Positions 27,451 through 42,000 of a stretch of DNA of 64,000 bases are shown in pieces. Origin of the DNA: Prochilodus magdalenae (lineage: Eukaryota > Chordata > Actinopteri > Characiformes > Prochilodontidae); contig JAMWET010006938.1 of assembly GCA_024036415.1 (NCBI GenBank), forward strand, positions 583,501 through 647,500, given 5' to 3'. The position numbers were made by a program, and so were the translations under genes. Positions within the stretch are counted from its first letter, which is position 1. The number at the start of each line of letters is the position of its first letter. The notes under the pieces were generated by a model that was given only the letters and a program-made list of their open reading frames with translations, made no database searches and was not told where the DNA came from.

Positions 27451-28310
27451 CTAGGGGCTACGCTCCAAACGACCTACATGAAGCCTACTTAGGGTACTTC
27501 CACAGTAGAAACGCTCACGGTAGACATTTCATGGTGTTGTTCCAAACCGAACTGTAAAAGGATGATGGAAAAGGGATCTACAGAGAAAGCGCTGTGGTGG
27601 CGAAATAACGGACGCTTTATATGAAGTCGTTGTTTTGGTATTTAATGTTTTTTTATTTATTTGCTCTGAATAAAAAATATGGCTGCACACGAGTGGTATT
27701 AGAATCTAGAAATTGCAGCCGTGTTCCAATTGGCCTCGTGGTTCCCTACAAAGTGTACTATTCAGACCTTCATAAGAATAAATCCAAACCAGTTTGCCGT
27801 GAACAATGGTTTACCCCATTATATACACCGACCACGGTCACTTCTGAATGAGATGTAGAGGATAGGCCTCAGACACGAACTAGGGAATAGGGCATAGGCA
27901 TCAACGCCGTTCTAAATGGAGAGCCCTCCACAACGGTATGTGTTCTTCGTCTCTTATCGTAAACTCGGCTTGCGTATGGTTACAACTCCGCACAGCGCCA
28001 CCTTACGCTATTTTGTTGTTGAAACAAATATGTTAAAACAGACAATTAAAGCACCCGCACATACATTTCGTTATCAGTTGACGTTGTTTTAAGAAAAGAA
28101 AAGACGGGGTTGTGCAGGATACACTCTATACAGCCGTTCTTTATAATCACTCAATGACGTACCGCTCCCTCCGCTGCGGTAGGTGGCGATAGAGACACCT
28201 CAGCCTGGCTGTAAATAATCATAGAAGGAGTGGAGCTCGTTGCACGCTGTTTCTGTCTTACTACTTTGTTTTTCTTTTCGTTGGCTGGACGTCGTAGTGT
28301 TTTATTAACC
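27451..28310. promoter_or_regulatory. Interval between head-to-head gtf2e2 and qdpr
   Basis: About 0.9 kb separates the probable gtf2e2 first exon from the qdpr start and holds no gene. A CRE half-site TGACGT lies at 28155-28160, about 150 bases before the qdpr ATG. GCTA-rich sequence borders it near 26940-27240. Whether it is one bidirectional promoter or two separate ones cannot be read from sequence. Confidence 0.55.
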
Positions 28311-28403
28311 ATGGCGGCAGCAGAAGCTCATAAAGTTATTATTTACGGTGGAAAAGGAGCTCTGGGCTCAAAATGTGTTCAGTATTTCAAATCGAAACAG
28401 TGG
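28311..28403 (+). CDS. qdpr: qdpr exon 1 coding part (residues 1-31)
   Basis: Encodes [20 protein letters not shown] and the first helix of the Rossmann fold, ending in a Trp codon before GTGAGT. The frame stays open upstream to 28230, but there is no ATG in that extension, so 28311 is the start. Confidence 0.96.
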
Positions 28404-31400
28404 GTGAGTTTATCACGCCGCTCTTAACACTCTAAACATGAGCTGGAACTTGGTGAACTTGCACAGGGGGTGATGAACTTAATGCCGTAAAGCGCTATAC
28501 ATTATTAAAACCTAAATACGAAGAGCGCTTTTATAGGTTTATACACGAATACAGGCATCTAACTACAACGACTTTGACGCTATGTCTAATATATGCTGTG
28601 ACATTATGTCTGATATATGTACTAGGACACTACGTCTGATATATACACTGTGACACTATGTCTAATATATACACTGTTCTGTATATCTGATATATACACT
28701 GTGACACTATGTCTAATATATACTGTGCTGTATGTCTAATATATATACTGTGACACTATGTCTGATATACTGGGACACTATGTCTAATATATACTAGGAC
28801 ACTATGTCTAATATATACTGTGTGACTATATGCCTGATATATACACTGTAACACTGTCTAATATATATACTGGGACACTATGTCTGCTATATACACTGTA
28901 ACACTATGTCTAATATATATACTGTGACACTATGTCTGAAATATGCACTGTGACACTATGTCTGATATATACACTGTGACACTATGTCTGATATATACAC
29001 TGTGACACTATGTCTGATATACACTGTGACACTATGTCTGATATACTGGGACACTGTCTAATATATACTGGGACACTGTGTCTAATATATACACTGTGAC
29101 ACTATGTCTGATATATACACTGTAACACTATGTCTAATATATATACTGGGACACTATGTCTGATATATACACTGTGACACTATGTCTGATATATACACTG
29201 TGACACTATGTCTGATATACACTGTAACACTATGTCTGATATATATACTGTGACACTATGTCTGAAATATGCACTGTAACACTATGTCTGATATATATAC
29301 TGTGACACTATGTCTGAAATATGCACTGTGACACTATGTCTTATATACACTGTGACACTGTCGGATATATACACTGTGACACTATGTCTATTATATACGC
29401 TGTGACACTATGTCTGATATATACACTGTGACACTATGTCTGAAATATGCACTGTGACACTATGTCTTATATATACACTGGAACACTATGTCTGATATAC
29501 TGGGACACTATGTCTGATGTACGCTGTGACACTGTCTAATATATATACTGGGATACTATATCTAATATACACTGTGACACTATGTCTGATATATACACTG
29601 TAACACTATGTCTAATATATACACTATGACACTATGTATGATATATATACTGTGACACTATGTCTGAAATATGCACTGTGACACTATGTCTTATATATAC
29701 ACTGTGACACTGGTATATATACTGTGACACTGTCGGATATATACACTGTGACACTATGTCTATTATATATGCTGTGACACTATGTCTGATATATACACTG
29801 TGACACTATGTCTGATATATATATACTGTGACACTATGTCTGAAATATGCACTGTGACACTATGTCTTATATATACACTGGAACACTATGTCTGATATAC
29901 TGGGACACTATGTCTGATGTACGCTGTGACACTGTCTAATATATATACTGGGATACTATATCTAATATATACACTGTGACACTATGTCTGATATACACTG
30001 TAACACTATGTCTAATATATACACTATGACACTATGTCTGATATATACACTGTCTAATATATATACTGGGACACTATGTCTGATATATACACTGTAACAC
30101 TATGTCTAATATATATACTGTGACACTATGTCTGAAATATGCACTGTGACACTATGTCTGATATATACACTGTGACACTATGTCTGATATATACACTGTG
30201 ACACTATGTCTAATATATATACTGGGACACTATGTCTGATATATACACTGTGACACTATGTCTGATATATACACTGTAACACTATGTCTGATATACTGGG
30301 ACACTGTCTAATATATACTGGGACACTGTGTCTAATATATACACTGTGACACTATGTCTGATATATACACTGTAACACTATGTCTAATATATATACTGGG
30401 ACACTATGTCTGATATATACACTGTGACACTATGTCTGATATATACACTGTAACACTATGTCTGATATACTGGGACACTGTCTAATATATACTGGGACAC
30501 TGTGTCTAATATATACACTGTGACACTATGTCTGATATATACACTGTAACACTATGTCTAATATATATACTGGGACACTATGTCTGATATATATACTGTG
30601 ACACTATGTCTGAAATATGCACTGTAACACTATGTCTGATATATATACTGTGACACTATGTCTGAAATATGCACTGTGACACTATGTCTTATATATACAC
30701 TGTGACACTGGTATATATACTGTGACACTGTCGGATATATACACTGTGACACTATGTCTGAAATATGCATTGTGACACTATGTCTGATATATACACTGTA
30801 ACACTGTCTAATATATATACTGGGACACTATGTCTGATATATACACTGTAACACTATGCCTAATATATATACTGTGACACTATGTCTGAAATATGCACTG
30901 TGACACTATGTCTGATATACTGGGACACTGTCTAATATATACTGGGACACTGTGTCTAATATATACACTGTGACACTATGTCTGATATATACACTGTAAC
31001 ACTATGTCTAATATATATACTGGGACACTATGTCTGATATATACACTGTGACACTATGTCTGATATATATACTGTGACACTATGTCTGAAATATGCACTG
31101 TAACACTATGTCTGATATGTATACTGTGACACTATGTCTTATATATACACTGTGACACTGGTATATATACTGTGACACTGTCGGATATATACACTGTGAC
31201 ACTATGTCTATTATATATGCTGTGACACTATGTCTGATATATATATACTGTGACACTATGTCTGAAATATGCACTGTGACACTATGTCTTATATATACAC
31301 TGGAACACTATGTCTGATATACTGGGACACTATGTCTGATGTACGCTGTGACACTGTCTAATATATATACTGGGATACTATATCTAATATATACACTGTG

Positions 31401-34400
31401 ACACTATGTCTGATATACTGTGACACTATGTCTGATATATACACTGTAACACTATGTCTGATATATATACTGTGACACTATGTCTGATATATACATTGTG
31501 ACACTGGTATATATACTGTGACACTGTCGGATATATACACTGTGACACTATGTCTATTATATACACTGTGACACTATGTCTGATATACACTGTGACACTA
31601 TGTCTGATATATACACTGGGACACTATGTCTGATATACGCTGTGACACTGTCTAATATATATACTGGGATACTATATCTAATATATACACCGGGACACTA
31701 TGTCTGATATATATACTGTGCTGTATGTGTAATATATATACTGTGACACTATGTCTGATATATCCACTGTGACACTATGTCTGATATATATACTGGGACA
31801 CTATGTCTGATATATACACTGTGACACCTTGTCTAATATATATACTGTGATACTATGTCTGATAAATATGCTGTGACACTAATGATATATATACGCTGAT
31901 GCTATAATTCATATGTATATACATATATATGTATACTGTAACACTATGTCGGACATATATACACTGTGACACTGTCTGATATATACACTGTGACACTAAG
32001 TGTAATATATATACTGTTATACTATGTCTGATGTATACACTGTAACACTATGTCGGACATATATACACTGTGACACTGTCTGATATATACACTGTGACAC
32101 TAAGTGTAATATATATACTGTTATACTATGTCTGATGTATACACTGTGATACTGTCTAATATATACCCTGTGACACTATGTGTAATATATATACTGTTAT
32201 TCTATGTCTGATATATACATTGTGACACAATGTCTCATGTATACACTGTGATACTGTAATATATACCCTGTGACACTATGTCTGATATATACACTGTGGC
32301 ATTATGTCTGATATCCTCGGACACTATGTCTGATATATAGACTGTGACAATATGTCTGATATATACTGGGACACTATGTCTGATACATATACTGTGACAC
32401 TATGTCTAATATATGCTAGGACACTATGTCTGATATATACACTGTGACACTATGTCTAATATATATTCTGTGACACTATGTCTAATATACATTCAACATT
32501 CAACTTTGTACAGAACAAATTATTCAATTTAGAATATTTCATTTATTCAGATCTAGGATGTGTTATTTTTGTGTTACCTTTATTTTTTTGAGAAGTGTAT
32601 ATATACTGTTATACTATGTCTGATATATACATTGTGACACTATGTCTGATATATACACTGTGACACTGTCTAATATTTACAACGTGACACCATGTCTTAT
32701 ATATACACTGTGACACTGTCTAATATATATACTGTTATACTATGTCTGATATATACATTGTGACACTATGTCTGATATATGTGTGTTCTTCTTTCCAGTG
32801 GGTTGCCAGCATTGACTTAAATACAAATGAAGAAGCCAATGCTAATGTCACAGTTCAGATGACGGACTCCTTTAACGAGCAAGCTCAACAGGTGAGGGAT
32901 TTAAAGAATACATAGGCTGCAAAATCAGCATATTTTGTTAGGTCATAAAAACAAAGGGGCGGAGGTGGGTGACACCAGGCCTTATGGACCATGGTGCCTC
33001 CACACACGGATTCATTGCACGCAGAACTCCCAATATTGTTCTGCGTGCATGTAGTCCTGCGTCATGGAGTCGTCTGCCAATGGTGCTTGCGCTAACAGGA
33101 TGTTTGATGGAGGGCATCACTGCTCGCTGAATGTCGGCAGTCATGGCCGTTGGGTCAGTCAGGTACAGTGATAAGGCCCGTCCTGGCTTATGCCACATGC
33201 AGGGACGAGAGTGAAACTCGAATCATTCCCATGTCACATAATGTCAAACCTACCCACCAAGTTACATTCCTCTCGGCTGATTCCTTCTGGGTGCAGATGT
33301 TCTTTTGATGATCAGTGTAACTGCTGCAACCTATGTGCCTTGTACGAGAAAATGTCGAACTTCATATGGATAGCTGGAATTTGCAGACACATTTGTAAGA
33401 CAGGCATGGAAATGTGGAACATATGGGAATGTGGTGTTATATTCTGTATTTACTACACATCAAATAAATATTTATCATCTTTAATTTTTATTTCTATCCT
33501 GCATAACTGTAAAGATTTTGTTAGCGTTTATTAAAAACAACCATTGTAATGATCTTCAGACAAAGACAAAGTAGAGTGTGGGGTTAGTAGAGTGTTAGCT
33601 AACGTTAGCCAAAGCAAACCCAGTTCTCCCTGTAGAGGGGGGAAGGTCACCCCACAAAGCAAGTTTAGACAGTTTGCAAGATAACTTTGTAGATATAGAA
33701 GTTATATCTTGAACGGAGAACCATTAAAGTCTACAATGACCACAAGACTATATCAATTTTCTGTTGAGTCCTGCTGCCTTTAATTTTAGCAGATAATCAC
33801 TTCTTTCATTCATTCGTTTTGCAATTTTCACTAATAACTGCAGCCAGAAGAATGCTGAATGCTAAAGAATGTTTTGGCACTTATTCAGATGAAGTGGGTG
33901 TAATCTGCATACCCTCTGTAGCAGTTTAACCCCGCCTACTCATGTTGGCTTTATAAGGAATAGGTACACTCCAGCATCTGCCTTGCACATGTGCCATGTG
34001 GCCATGGTTTCCATTTTTCATTTCATTATAAGCAGCACATGATCTGGGATGGGCTTTTGCTGCCCGAAGGCTCGGGCTCACTTGGAAAAAAAGTGGAAAA
34101 GAAAAAAAATGATGAATAAATTTAACATAAATATTATGAAGCCAAAAATACAAGAAGTTTTCTCAAAACTTTAGAGGCAGTTATTATATTTAAGTGTCTT
34201 CTCTGTGAAGGATGTGCTGACTTCTTTCAGTCATGAGAATATCATTAGACTGAATTAGACGTTTGCATTCAGCCTGTGCTGGACTCACAATTGACAATCC
34301 TTTCAGGTTACAGCTGATGTAGGTGAGCTGCTGGGAGAAGAAAAGGTCGACGCCATTTTGTGTGTGGCTGGAGGCTGGGCTGGGGGCAGTGCCAAGGCCA

Positions 34401-35959
34401 AAGGTCAGGGCAGAGTGCACTTACTCATTTCATTAATGATAGAAGTGATTAGGTGTGTCACAACCCTGAAATATCAGATGATGATGATGAAAACCATGAC
34501 CAGTTATTTTGATCAACAGTTAAATAGAATTTTTTGTTCAATATAAGCAACTGCTATTAAGGTACAAGTGGCTAAACTGACTGACTGTCTTGCTTCCTTG
34601 TTGTCAGTATTTAAATGAAGACAAAAGTTCTGATAAACAAACATTAGTCTCTGCGGCTTTCTAAAAGTGTTTACAACAGTCAGATAAACAAACATTACTG
34701 TAACAACCCTTACATAAACAAGCGTTACTCTCCACTGCCTTTTTAAGGGGTTAACAGCCGTCAGATAAACAAATATAACTCTCCAATCCCGTCCAAATGT
34801 GTTAAGAACGATCAGATAATCAGACGTTACTCACTGCTGCCTTCTAAAAGTGTTATAGCACCAGAACTTCATTCATTGATGTGTTGATAAATGTGTGTTA
34901 ATACATGCAAATTGACTTTATAGTTCTATTTGGCGGGCTTCTAATTTTGCAAAGTTATATTTTTTGCTGTTGCTATGTTACAGGCAAAAAAAAAAAAATC
35001 ACACCATATGCACTGCGTTGTGCAGCGTGCTTCTAGATTAATCAGTGTAGCCTTTCACACTGGCAGCAGGCATCATGCAACATGCATGTGAAGTACAAAA
35101 ATATGCATTGGGTCTTTTTTAAAAAAAAACATGACGCATGCTAGCAGAAGCAATAATATAGTGTTCATGTAATAATGTTCAGCGTAGACAAATAAACTAA
35201 TCAGAAAATTTAATTGAAACTAATAAACAAAAATATTTTCATTGCTTTTATAAATCAGCATTAAAATACAAGATAATAAAATACGCATAGTAAATTGACA
35301 GATCATTTACAAACCTCAGAAAAGCAAAGTACTATGGTGTGTGTTGTAAAAATGTCTTCAAGTATCACAATATTACACTCTGGTTGTATTGCCTGCTCTT
35401 ATTGACATCATCCGGCTGCTACTGTATAGTAGTTTTCAAGCAGGTTGTTCCAGCCACTGTTCCAGCCACTGTTCTTTTTAGCCTCTCACTAAATTGCCAA
35501 ACAACTTATGCCGACTCTCTGTATCCACCTCGTTTTTAGTGATGTATAAAAATGCTGATTTGATGTGGAAGCAGAGTGTGTGGACATCTACTATCTCCAG
35601 TCACCTAGCAACAAAACACCTGAAAGAGGGAGGGCTGCTCACGCTGGCAGGGGCTAAAGCATCACTCGGACCAACCCCGGGTATGCACACCTACACATAC
35701 ACCTACTATGTATACTCTCGTTGGCCGTTTTGTCAGGTTAATTTACCATGTACAGCCGTATTGCAAAGGCTTGGGGAACCCTGGTCAAATGACCTGTTGT
35801 GAATATTTTTGAATTCGGCACATGGGACATTCATTTTCACAGAGAAGACACACCTGCACATCATAATATACAGTTATTTTTATTTACAGAATTTAATTAA
35901 TGGTAAAAAACCATATATGTGAATATGTATATGTACATATACATATACATATATACATT

Positions 35960-36013
<54 letters not shown>

Positions 36014-39000
36014 GGGATATAAAGTAAGGGCAAACTCTGTATTTGTTTCCAACAATATTTGAATAAACAAATACAGTAAATGAAATTATGAACTTCCATT
36101 CAGAGAAAACTGCCATATGAATGTGCACTTAGAAAATCAACAAAGCATGTAATTTGACTGGCAGTGTTTAAAGATTTGCATACAACTACAATATTTATTC
36201 CAAGAATATGTATGAGGGATAACTCTAGATTTAATCCAGCGACAGGCAAGCAAAAGTGTAATGTGAAAGTTGATGTACCTGTATCCCAGACTGGCCAGTC
36301 AAGGTGTGTGGTTGATGTCAACTGTGTATATTTGGATGTAATACTTTTAACAGCCTGCAGAGGAAATTGCTTGGTTGACTAAGCAAAACTAATCAACAAC
36401 CACTATATTGATATTAATATAAACAAAATAAGCTATACTTATTTTGCGTAAAGATTGCCTTTTGCTTTATTAGGACAATGATATGTAAATGAGTTAGGTG
36501 TAGGTGCTTGATTTCATGCACTGATTAATAATAATAATGAGCTTGATGTTATAATTCTTAAACAGCTACTTCTCTTCTTAGGTATGATTGGTTATGGCAT
36601 GGCAAAGGCTGCAGTCCATCAGCTGTGTCAGAGTCTGGGTGAAGCCAACAGTGGACTTCCTGCTGGAGCTTCTGCCATAGCTATTTTACCGTGAGTACCC
36701 ACAAAGCCATGGCACTGACGGTCATCACAGTGAACCCTTGACATTGAAAGTAAATGCTGTAAATGAATTACACTGTCAGACTGTGTGGAGTGAACATGAC
36801 CAACCAATCACTCTTTGGTTTTTGATGAGTTTATTACACTCATTTAGAAATTCACAGCTGAGGCGACTCCCAGAATAAAAAAAAAGCGCTGTATGCATGG
36901 CCATTTTCAATACCACAAAAAACAATGAATGCCAAAAAAACTTGAGTAATTAATTAAGTAATTAAGTCGATGTAATCCTCTAATTAAAAGAGAATTCTTC
37001 AGATTTGTCAACATCTCTAATTCAGCGGTCGAGGTGTGAACAGGGTTAAAGAGCGGGATTTTGGGGAGAAGGATTGGAAAACTACGTCTCAGGCATCTGG
37101 CAGTGTATTCGTAAGCATTTTGTGTAATTACTTTTGTAAAGGCATTAAACTCTCCAGACATCTGGTTCCCATCACCTCCACAGGGAAAAATTCAGAGTTA
37201 ACAAATTCTTCTAGAACAGTGCATTTTGCATCCAACCACTCTGGATGACATTATTTACTTCTTAACTATTCAATTCTGCCGTATTTTTTCAGTTACCTGA
37301 AATTTCCCTTAATGAGAAAGTTTACTCTGCGTATAATAGGTTCTCAGTCAATTGTAGATATGTTTAGATATTTAATAAACATTAACAGATTAACAGATAT
37401 TAACATCCAATAAGTAAGCAGAATAAGTGTAACTATAACAGAATAATATTGTTATACAACTTATGTAGTGGATATACCATACTGTGCAACAGTCAGAAGG
37501 ACACCTTTCATTTGTTTAAGTTATTTTTTTGTGTTTGAAAAAATTAGGAATCATAGATTTAACGGGAAACTACACAAAAAAACTGGGCTTAACTGATTTT
37601 TTTTTTCAGGGCTGATTAAGGTTTTTGGAAATCAAGGATACCAATAACTGATAATTGTAGTCGATATTAATTTACTATAAGTTTCTATGAATTCACTTAC
37701 AACATGTATTCAATGAATATAGCATATTCTAATAGCTTTCAGTGACGCTTAATATTCTGTGAGGTTTGTTCGAAAAAATAAAGCCCAAAAAAGGGCTCAA
37801 AGCCTTGATACAGACTAAACGCCGTATAAAGCCTAGATACAGACTAAACGCCATATAAAGCCTAGATACAGACTAAACGCCGTATAAAGCCTAGATACAG
37901 ACTAAACGCCGTATGAAGCCTAGATACAGACTAAACGCCGTATGAGGCCTAGATACAGACTAAACGCCGTATGAAGCCTAGATACAGACTAAACGCCGTA
38001 TGAAGCCTAGATACAGACTAAACGCCGTATAAAGCCTAGATACAGACTAAACGCTGTATAAAGTCTAGAGACTAAGTGCCGTATAAAGCCTAGATACAGA
38101 CTAAGTGCTGTATAAGGCCTAGATACATACTAAGTGCTGTATGAGGCCTAGATACAGACTAAATGCCGTATGAAGCCTAGATACAGACTAAACGCCGTAT
38201 AAAGCCTAGATACAGACTAAACGCTGTATAAAGTCTAGAGACTAAGTGCCGTATAAAGCCTAGATACAGACTAAGTGCTGTATAAGGCCTAGATACAGAC
38301 TAAGTGCTGTATGAGGCCTAGATACAGACTAAGTGCTGTATGAGGCCTAGATACAGACTAAACGCCGTATGAAGCCTAGATACAGACTAAACGCCGTATA
38401 AAGTCTAGATACAGACTAAGTACCGTATAAAGTCTAGAGACTAAGTGCCGTATAAAGCCTAGATACAGACTAAGTGCTGTATAAGGCCTAGATACAGACT
38501 AAGTGCTGTATAAGGCCTAGATACAGACTAAGTGCTGTATAAGGCCTAGATACAGACTAAGTGCTGTATAAGGCCTAGATACATACTAAGTGCTGTATGA
38601 GGCCTAGATACAGACTAAATGCCGTATGAAGCCTAGATACAGACTAAGTGCTGTATAAGGCCTAGATACAGACTAAGCGCCGTATAAAGTCTAGATACAG
38701 ACTTAAGTACCGCATAAAGTCTAGAGACTAAGTGCCGTATAAAGCCTAGATACAGACTAAGTGCTGTATAAGGCCTAGATACAGACTAAGTGCTGTATAA
38801 GGCCTAGATACAGACTAAGTGCTGTATAAGGCCTAGATACAGACTAAGTGCTGTATAAGGCCTAGATACATACTAAGTGCTGTATGAGGCCTAGATACAG
38901 ACTAAATGCCGTATGAAGCCTAGATACAGACTAAACGCTGTATAAAGACTAGATACAGACTAAGCGCCGTATAAAGTCTAGATACAGACTAAGTACCGTA

Positions 39001-42000
39001 TAAAGTCTAGAGACTAAGTGCCGTATAAAGCCTAGATACAGACTAAGTGCTGTATAAGGCCTAGATACAGACTAAGTGCTGTATAAGGCCTAGATACATA
39101 CTAAGTGCTGTATGAGGCCTAGATACAGACTAAACGCCGTATGAAGCCTAGATACAGACTAAACGCCGTATAAAGTCTAGATACAGACTAAGCGCCGTAT
39201 AAAGTCTAGATACAGACTAAACGCCGTATGAAGCCTGGATACAGACTAAACGCCGTATGAAGCCTAGATACAGACTAAACGCCGTATGAAGCCTGGATAC
39301 AGACTAAACGCTGTATAAAGTCTAGATACAGACTAAACGCTGTATAAAGCCTAGATACAGACTAAACGCTGTATAAAGCCTAGATACAGACTAAACGCCA
39401 TATAAAGCCTAGATACAGACTAAACGCCGTATGAAGCCTAGATACAGACTAAACGCCGTATAAAGCCTAGATACAGACTAAACGCTGTATAAAGTCTAGA
39501 GACTAAGTGCCGTATAAAGCCTAGATACAGACTAAGTGCTGTATAAGGCCTAGATACATACTAAGTGCTGTATGAGGCCTAGATACAGACTAAATGCCGT
39601 ATGAAGCCTAGATACAGACTAAACGCCGTATGAAGCCTAGATACAGACTAAACGCTGTATAAAGTCTAGAGACTAAGTGCCGTATAAAGTCTAGAGACTA
39701 AGTGCCGTATAAAGCCTAGATACATACTAAGTGCTGTATAAGGCCTAGATACAGACTAAGTGCTGTATAAGGCCTAGATACAGACTAAGTGCTGTATAAG
39801 GCCTAGATACATACTAAGTGCTGTATGAGGCCTAGATACAGACTAAATGCCGTATGAAGCCTAGATACAGACTAAACGCCGTATAAAGACTAGATACAGA
39901 CTAAGCGCCGTATAAAGTCTAGATACAGACTAAGTACCGTATAAAGTCTAGAGACTAAGTGCCGTATAAAGCCTAGATACAGACTAAGTGCTGTATAAGG
40001 CCTAGATACAGACTAAATGCCGTATGAAGCCTAGATACAGACTAAACGCCGTATGAAGCCTAGATACAGACTAAACGCCGTATGAAGCCTAGATACAGAC
40101 TAAACGCCGTATAAAGCCTAGATACAGACTAAATACTGTATAAGGCCTAGATACAGACTAAGTGCTGTATAAGGCCTAGATACAGACTAAGTGCTGTATA
40201 AGGCCTAGATACAGACTAAGTGCTGTATAAGGCCTAGATACATACTAAGTGCTGTATGAGGCCTAGATACAGACTAAACGCCGTATGAAGCCTAGATACA
40301 GACTAAGCGCCGTATAAAGTCTAGATACAGACTAAATACTGTATAAGGCCTAGATACAGACTAAGTGCTGTATAAGGCCTAGATACATACTAAGTGCTGT
40401 ATGAGGCCTAGATACAGACTAAGTGCTGTATGAAGCCTAGATACAGACTAAACGCCGTATGAAGCCTAGATACAGACTAAACGCCGTATGAAGCCTAGAT
40501 ACAGACTAAACGCCGTATGAAGCCTAGATACAGACTAAACGCCGTATGAAGCCTAGATACAGACTAAACGCCGTATGAAGCCTAGATGCAGACTAAATAC
40601 TGTATAAGGCCTAGATACAACTGTATTGTAATGCTTTATCGCTTCTCATCTACAACAAAGGATCTTCCCAAAAATAGAATTGACATCTTGTTTCTCTTTA
40701 GGAGACACTAACATTCAGACAAACAACTACTCCAACACATCTTAGCCCCTTAAATCTTTCTCACTGGGAGCTTGGTATTTCCGATCGAGTTTAGATATAA
40801 GATAATCTACTTCTCCAGACAGAAGGGCAAAATGAACATGATGGAAAAGACAGGAGCTTCCAAAAATAGGAGTGCTAGCAAATCGCAATACCTAGAAGAT
40901 AACCACAACAGTTATCATCAGATAAACAGTCCTTAAAACTGTCATCTGTGAGATGAGGAGAAAAACAAGCTCCACTGTTTCTTCAGATCTGAAAAAAAAA
41001 AATTTTGTCCATCCCTCCACTGTTAGACAACAACCCAACACTGTCAGTTTGAGAGGATGTGTAGCTGTCAAGGAGTTGTTCCTAAAAACTGAATTCAAGT
41101 CTCCTGAGACAAATGTATGCTGTCAGAAAAGCTAAGAGGGAACACAAAAACAAAAAAGAAAAGGTTTTTTTTAATTTTCTGTTAAAATTCTGTTTATATA
41201 TGAGTCTGAAAAATGAATACCTTGTACATTTTGTCAGCTTTGACAGGAAATGAAATAAATGCAAGAGTAATATCTGACTTTAGCATCTTACTGTAATTAT
41301 CGCAATTTTCATTTTCGAATAAGGAATATTACATATTGTCGTATGCAAAGGTGTGGGTGCTCCTGGTCAAATTCCATGTTTTGATAAATTAACACATCCT
41401 CTTCTGCACATTTTAATGCATATTGGGAAACATAATATGCCTTTGCTTGTGTGTACTATGACTTACAGTATATGGCATTTATGATATTTGGCTGACTTCC
41501 TACAGAGTTACTCTGGACACACCCATGAACAGAAAATTCATGCCAGACGCTGATGTCAGTTCATGGACGCCGCTGGAATACATAGCTGAGTAAGTTTGGA
41601 CCGGCAGAGTCTTTGGTGTTGGAGGTTTAGTCTGTCTGTTCAACAGTAATATTGCAGAAGTAGTTACATTACTAGGAAACCTTCTGGTGTTGTATCCTGA
41701 GGGTTAGAGGAAATCTGAAAGCACTGGCCATATAATCGGGAGACCCCACAGCTGTCCGTATCTAGGAGTCCAAGAGAGTGTAACTGCCTTGCTCTCTCTG
41801 ACGGCCATCCCAAACACTGCCCTGCTAGCCAACACATGCATCTGTTAGCTGATGTGCAGAAATTGTCAGTTAGTGTTCTCATCGAAGCGTGTTGAGCTGT
41901 CCAGTGATGTGGCTTTCAAATTTGCTATACTCCCATTGTGTACGAAAATAGCGTGAAGTAACCTTCACTGACCATGTACTTCCATCTCTCCTTTATGTTA

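Noticed and set aside
28230..28310. N-terminal extension of Qdpr with a hydrophobic stretch ([11 protein letters not shown])
   Set aside because: The extension has no ATG (it opens with GTG), and the ATG at 28311 has a strong context and matches the family start.
25978..32783. CRISPR-like reading of the regularly repeated arrays
   Set aside because: Units are directly abutting with no unique spacers, and the host is a vertebrate.
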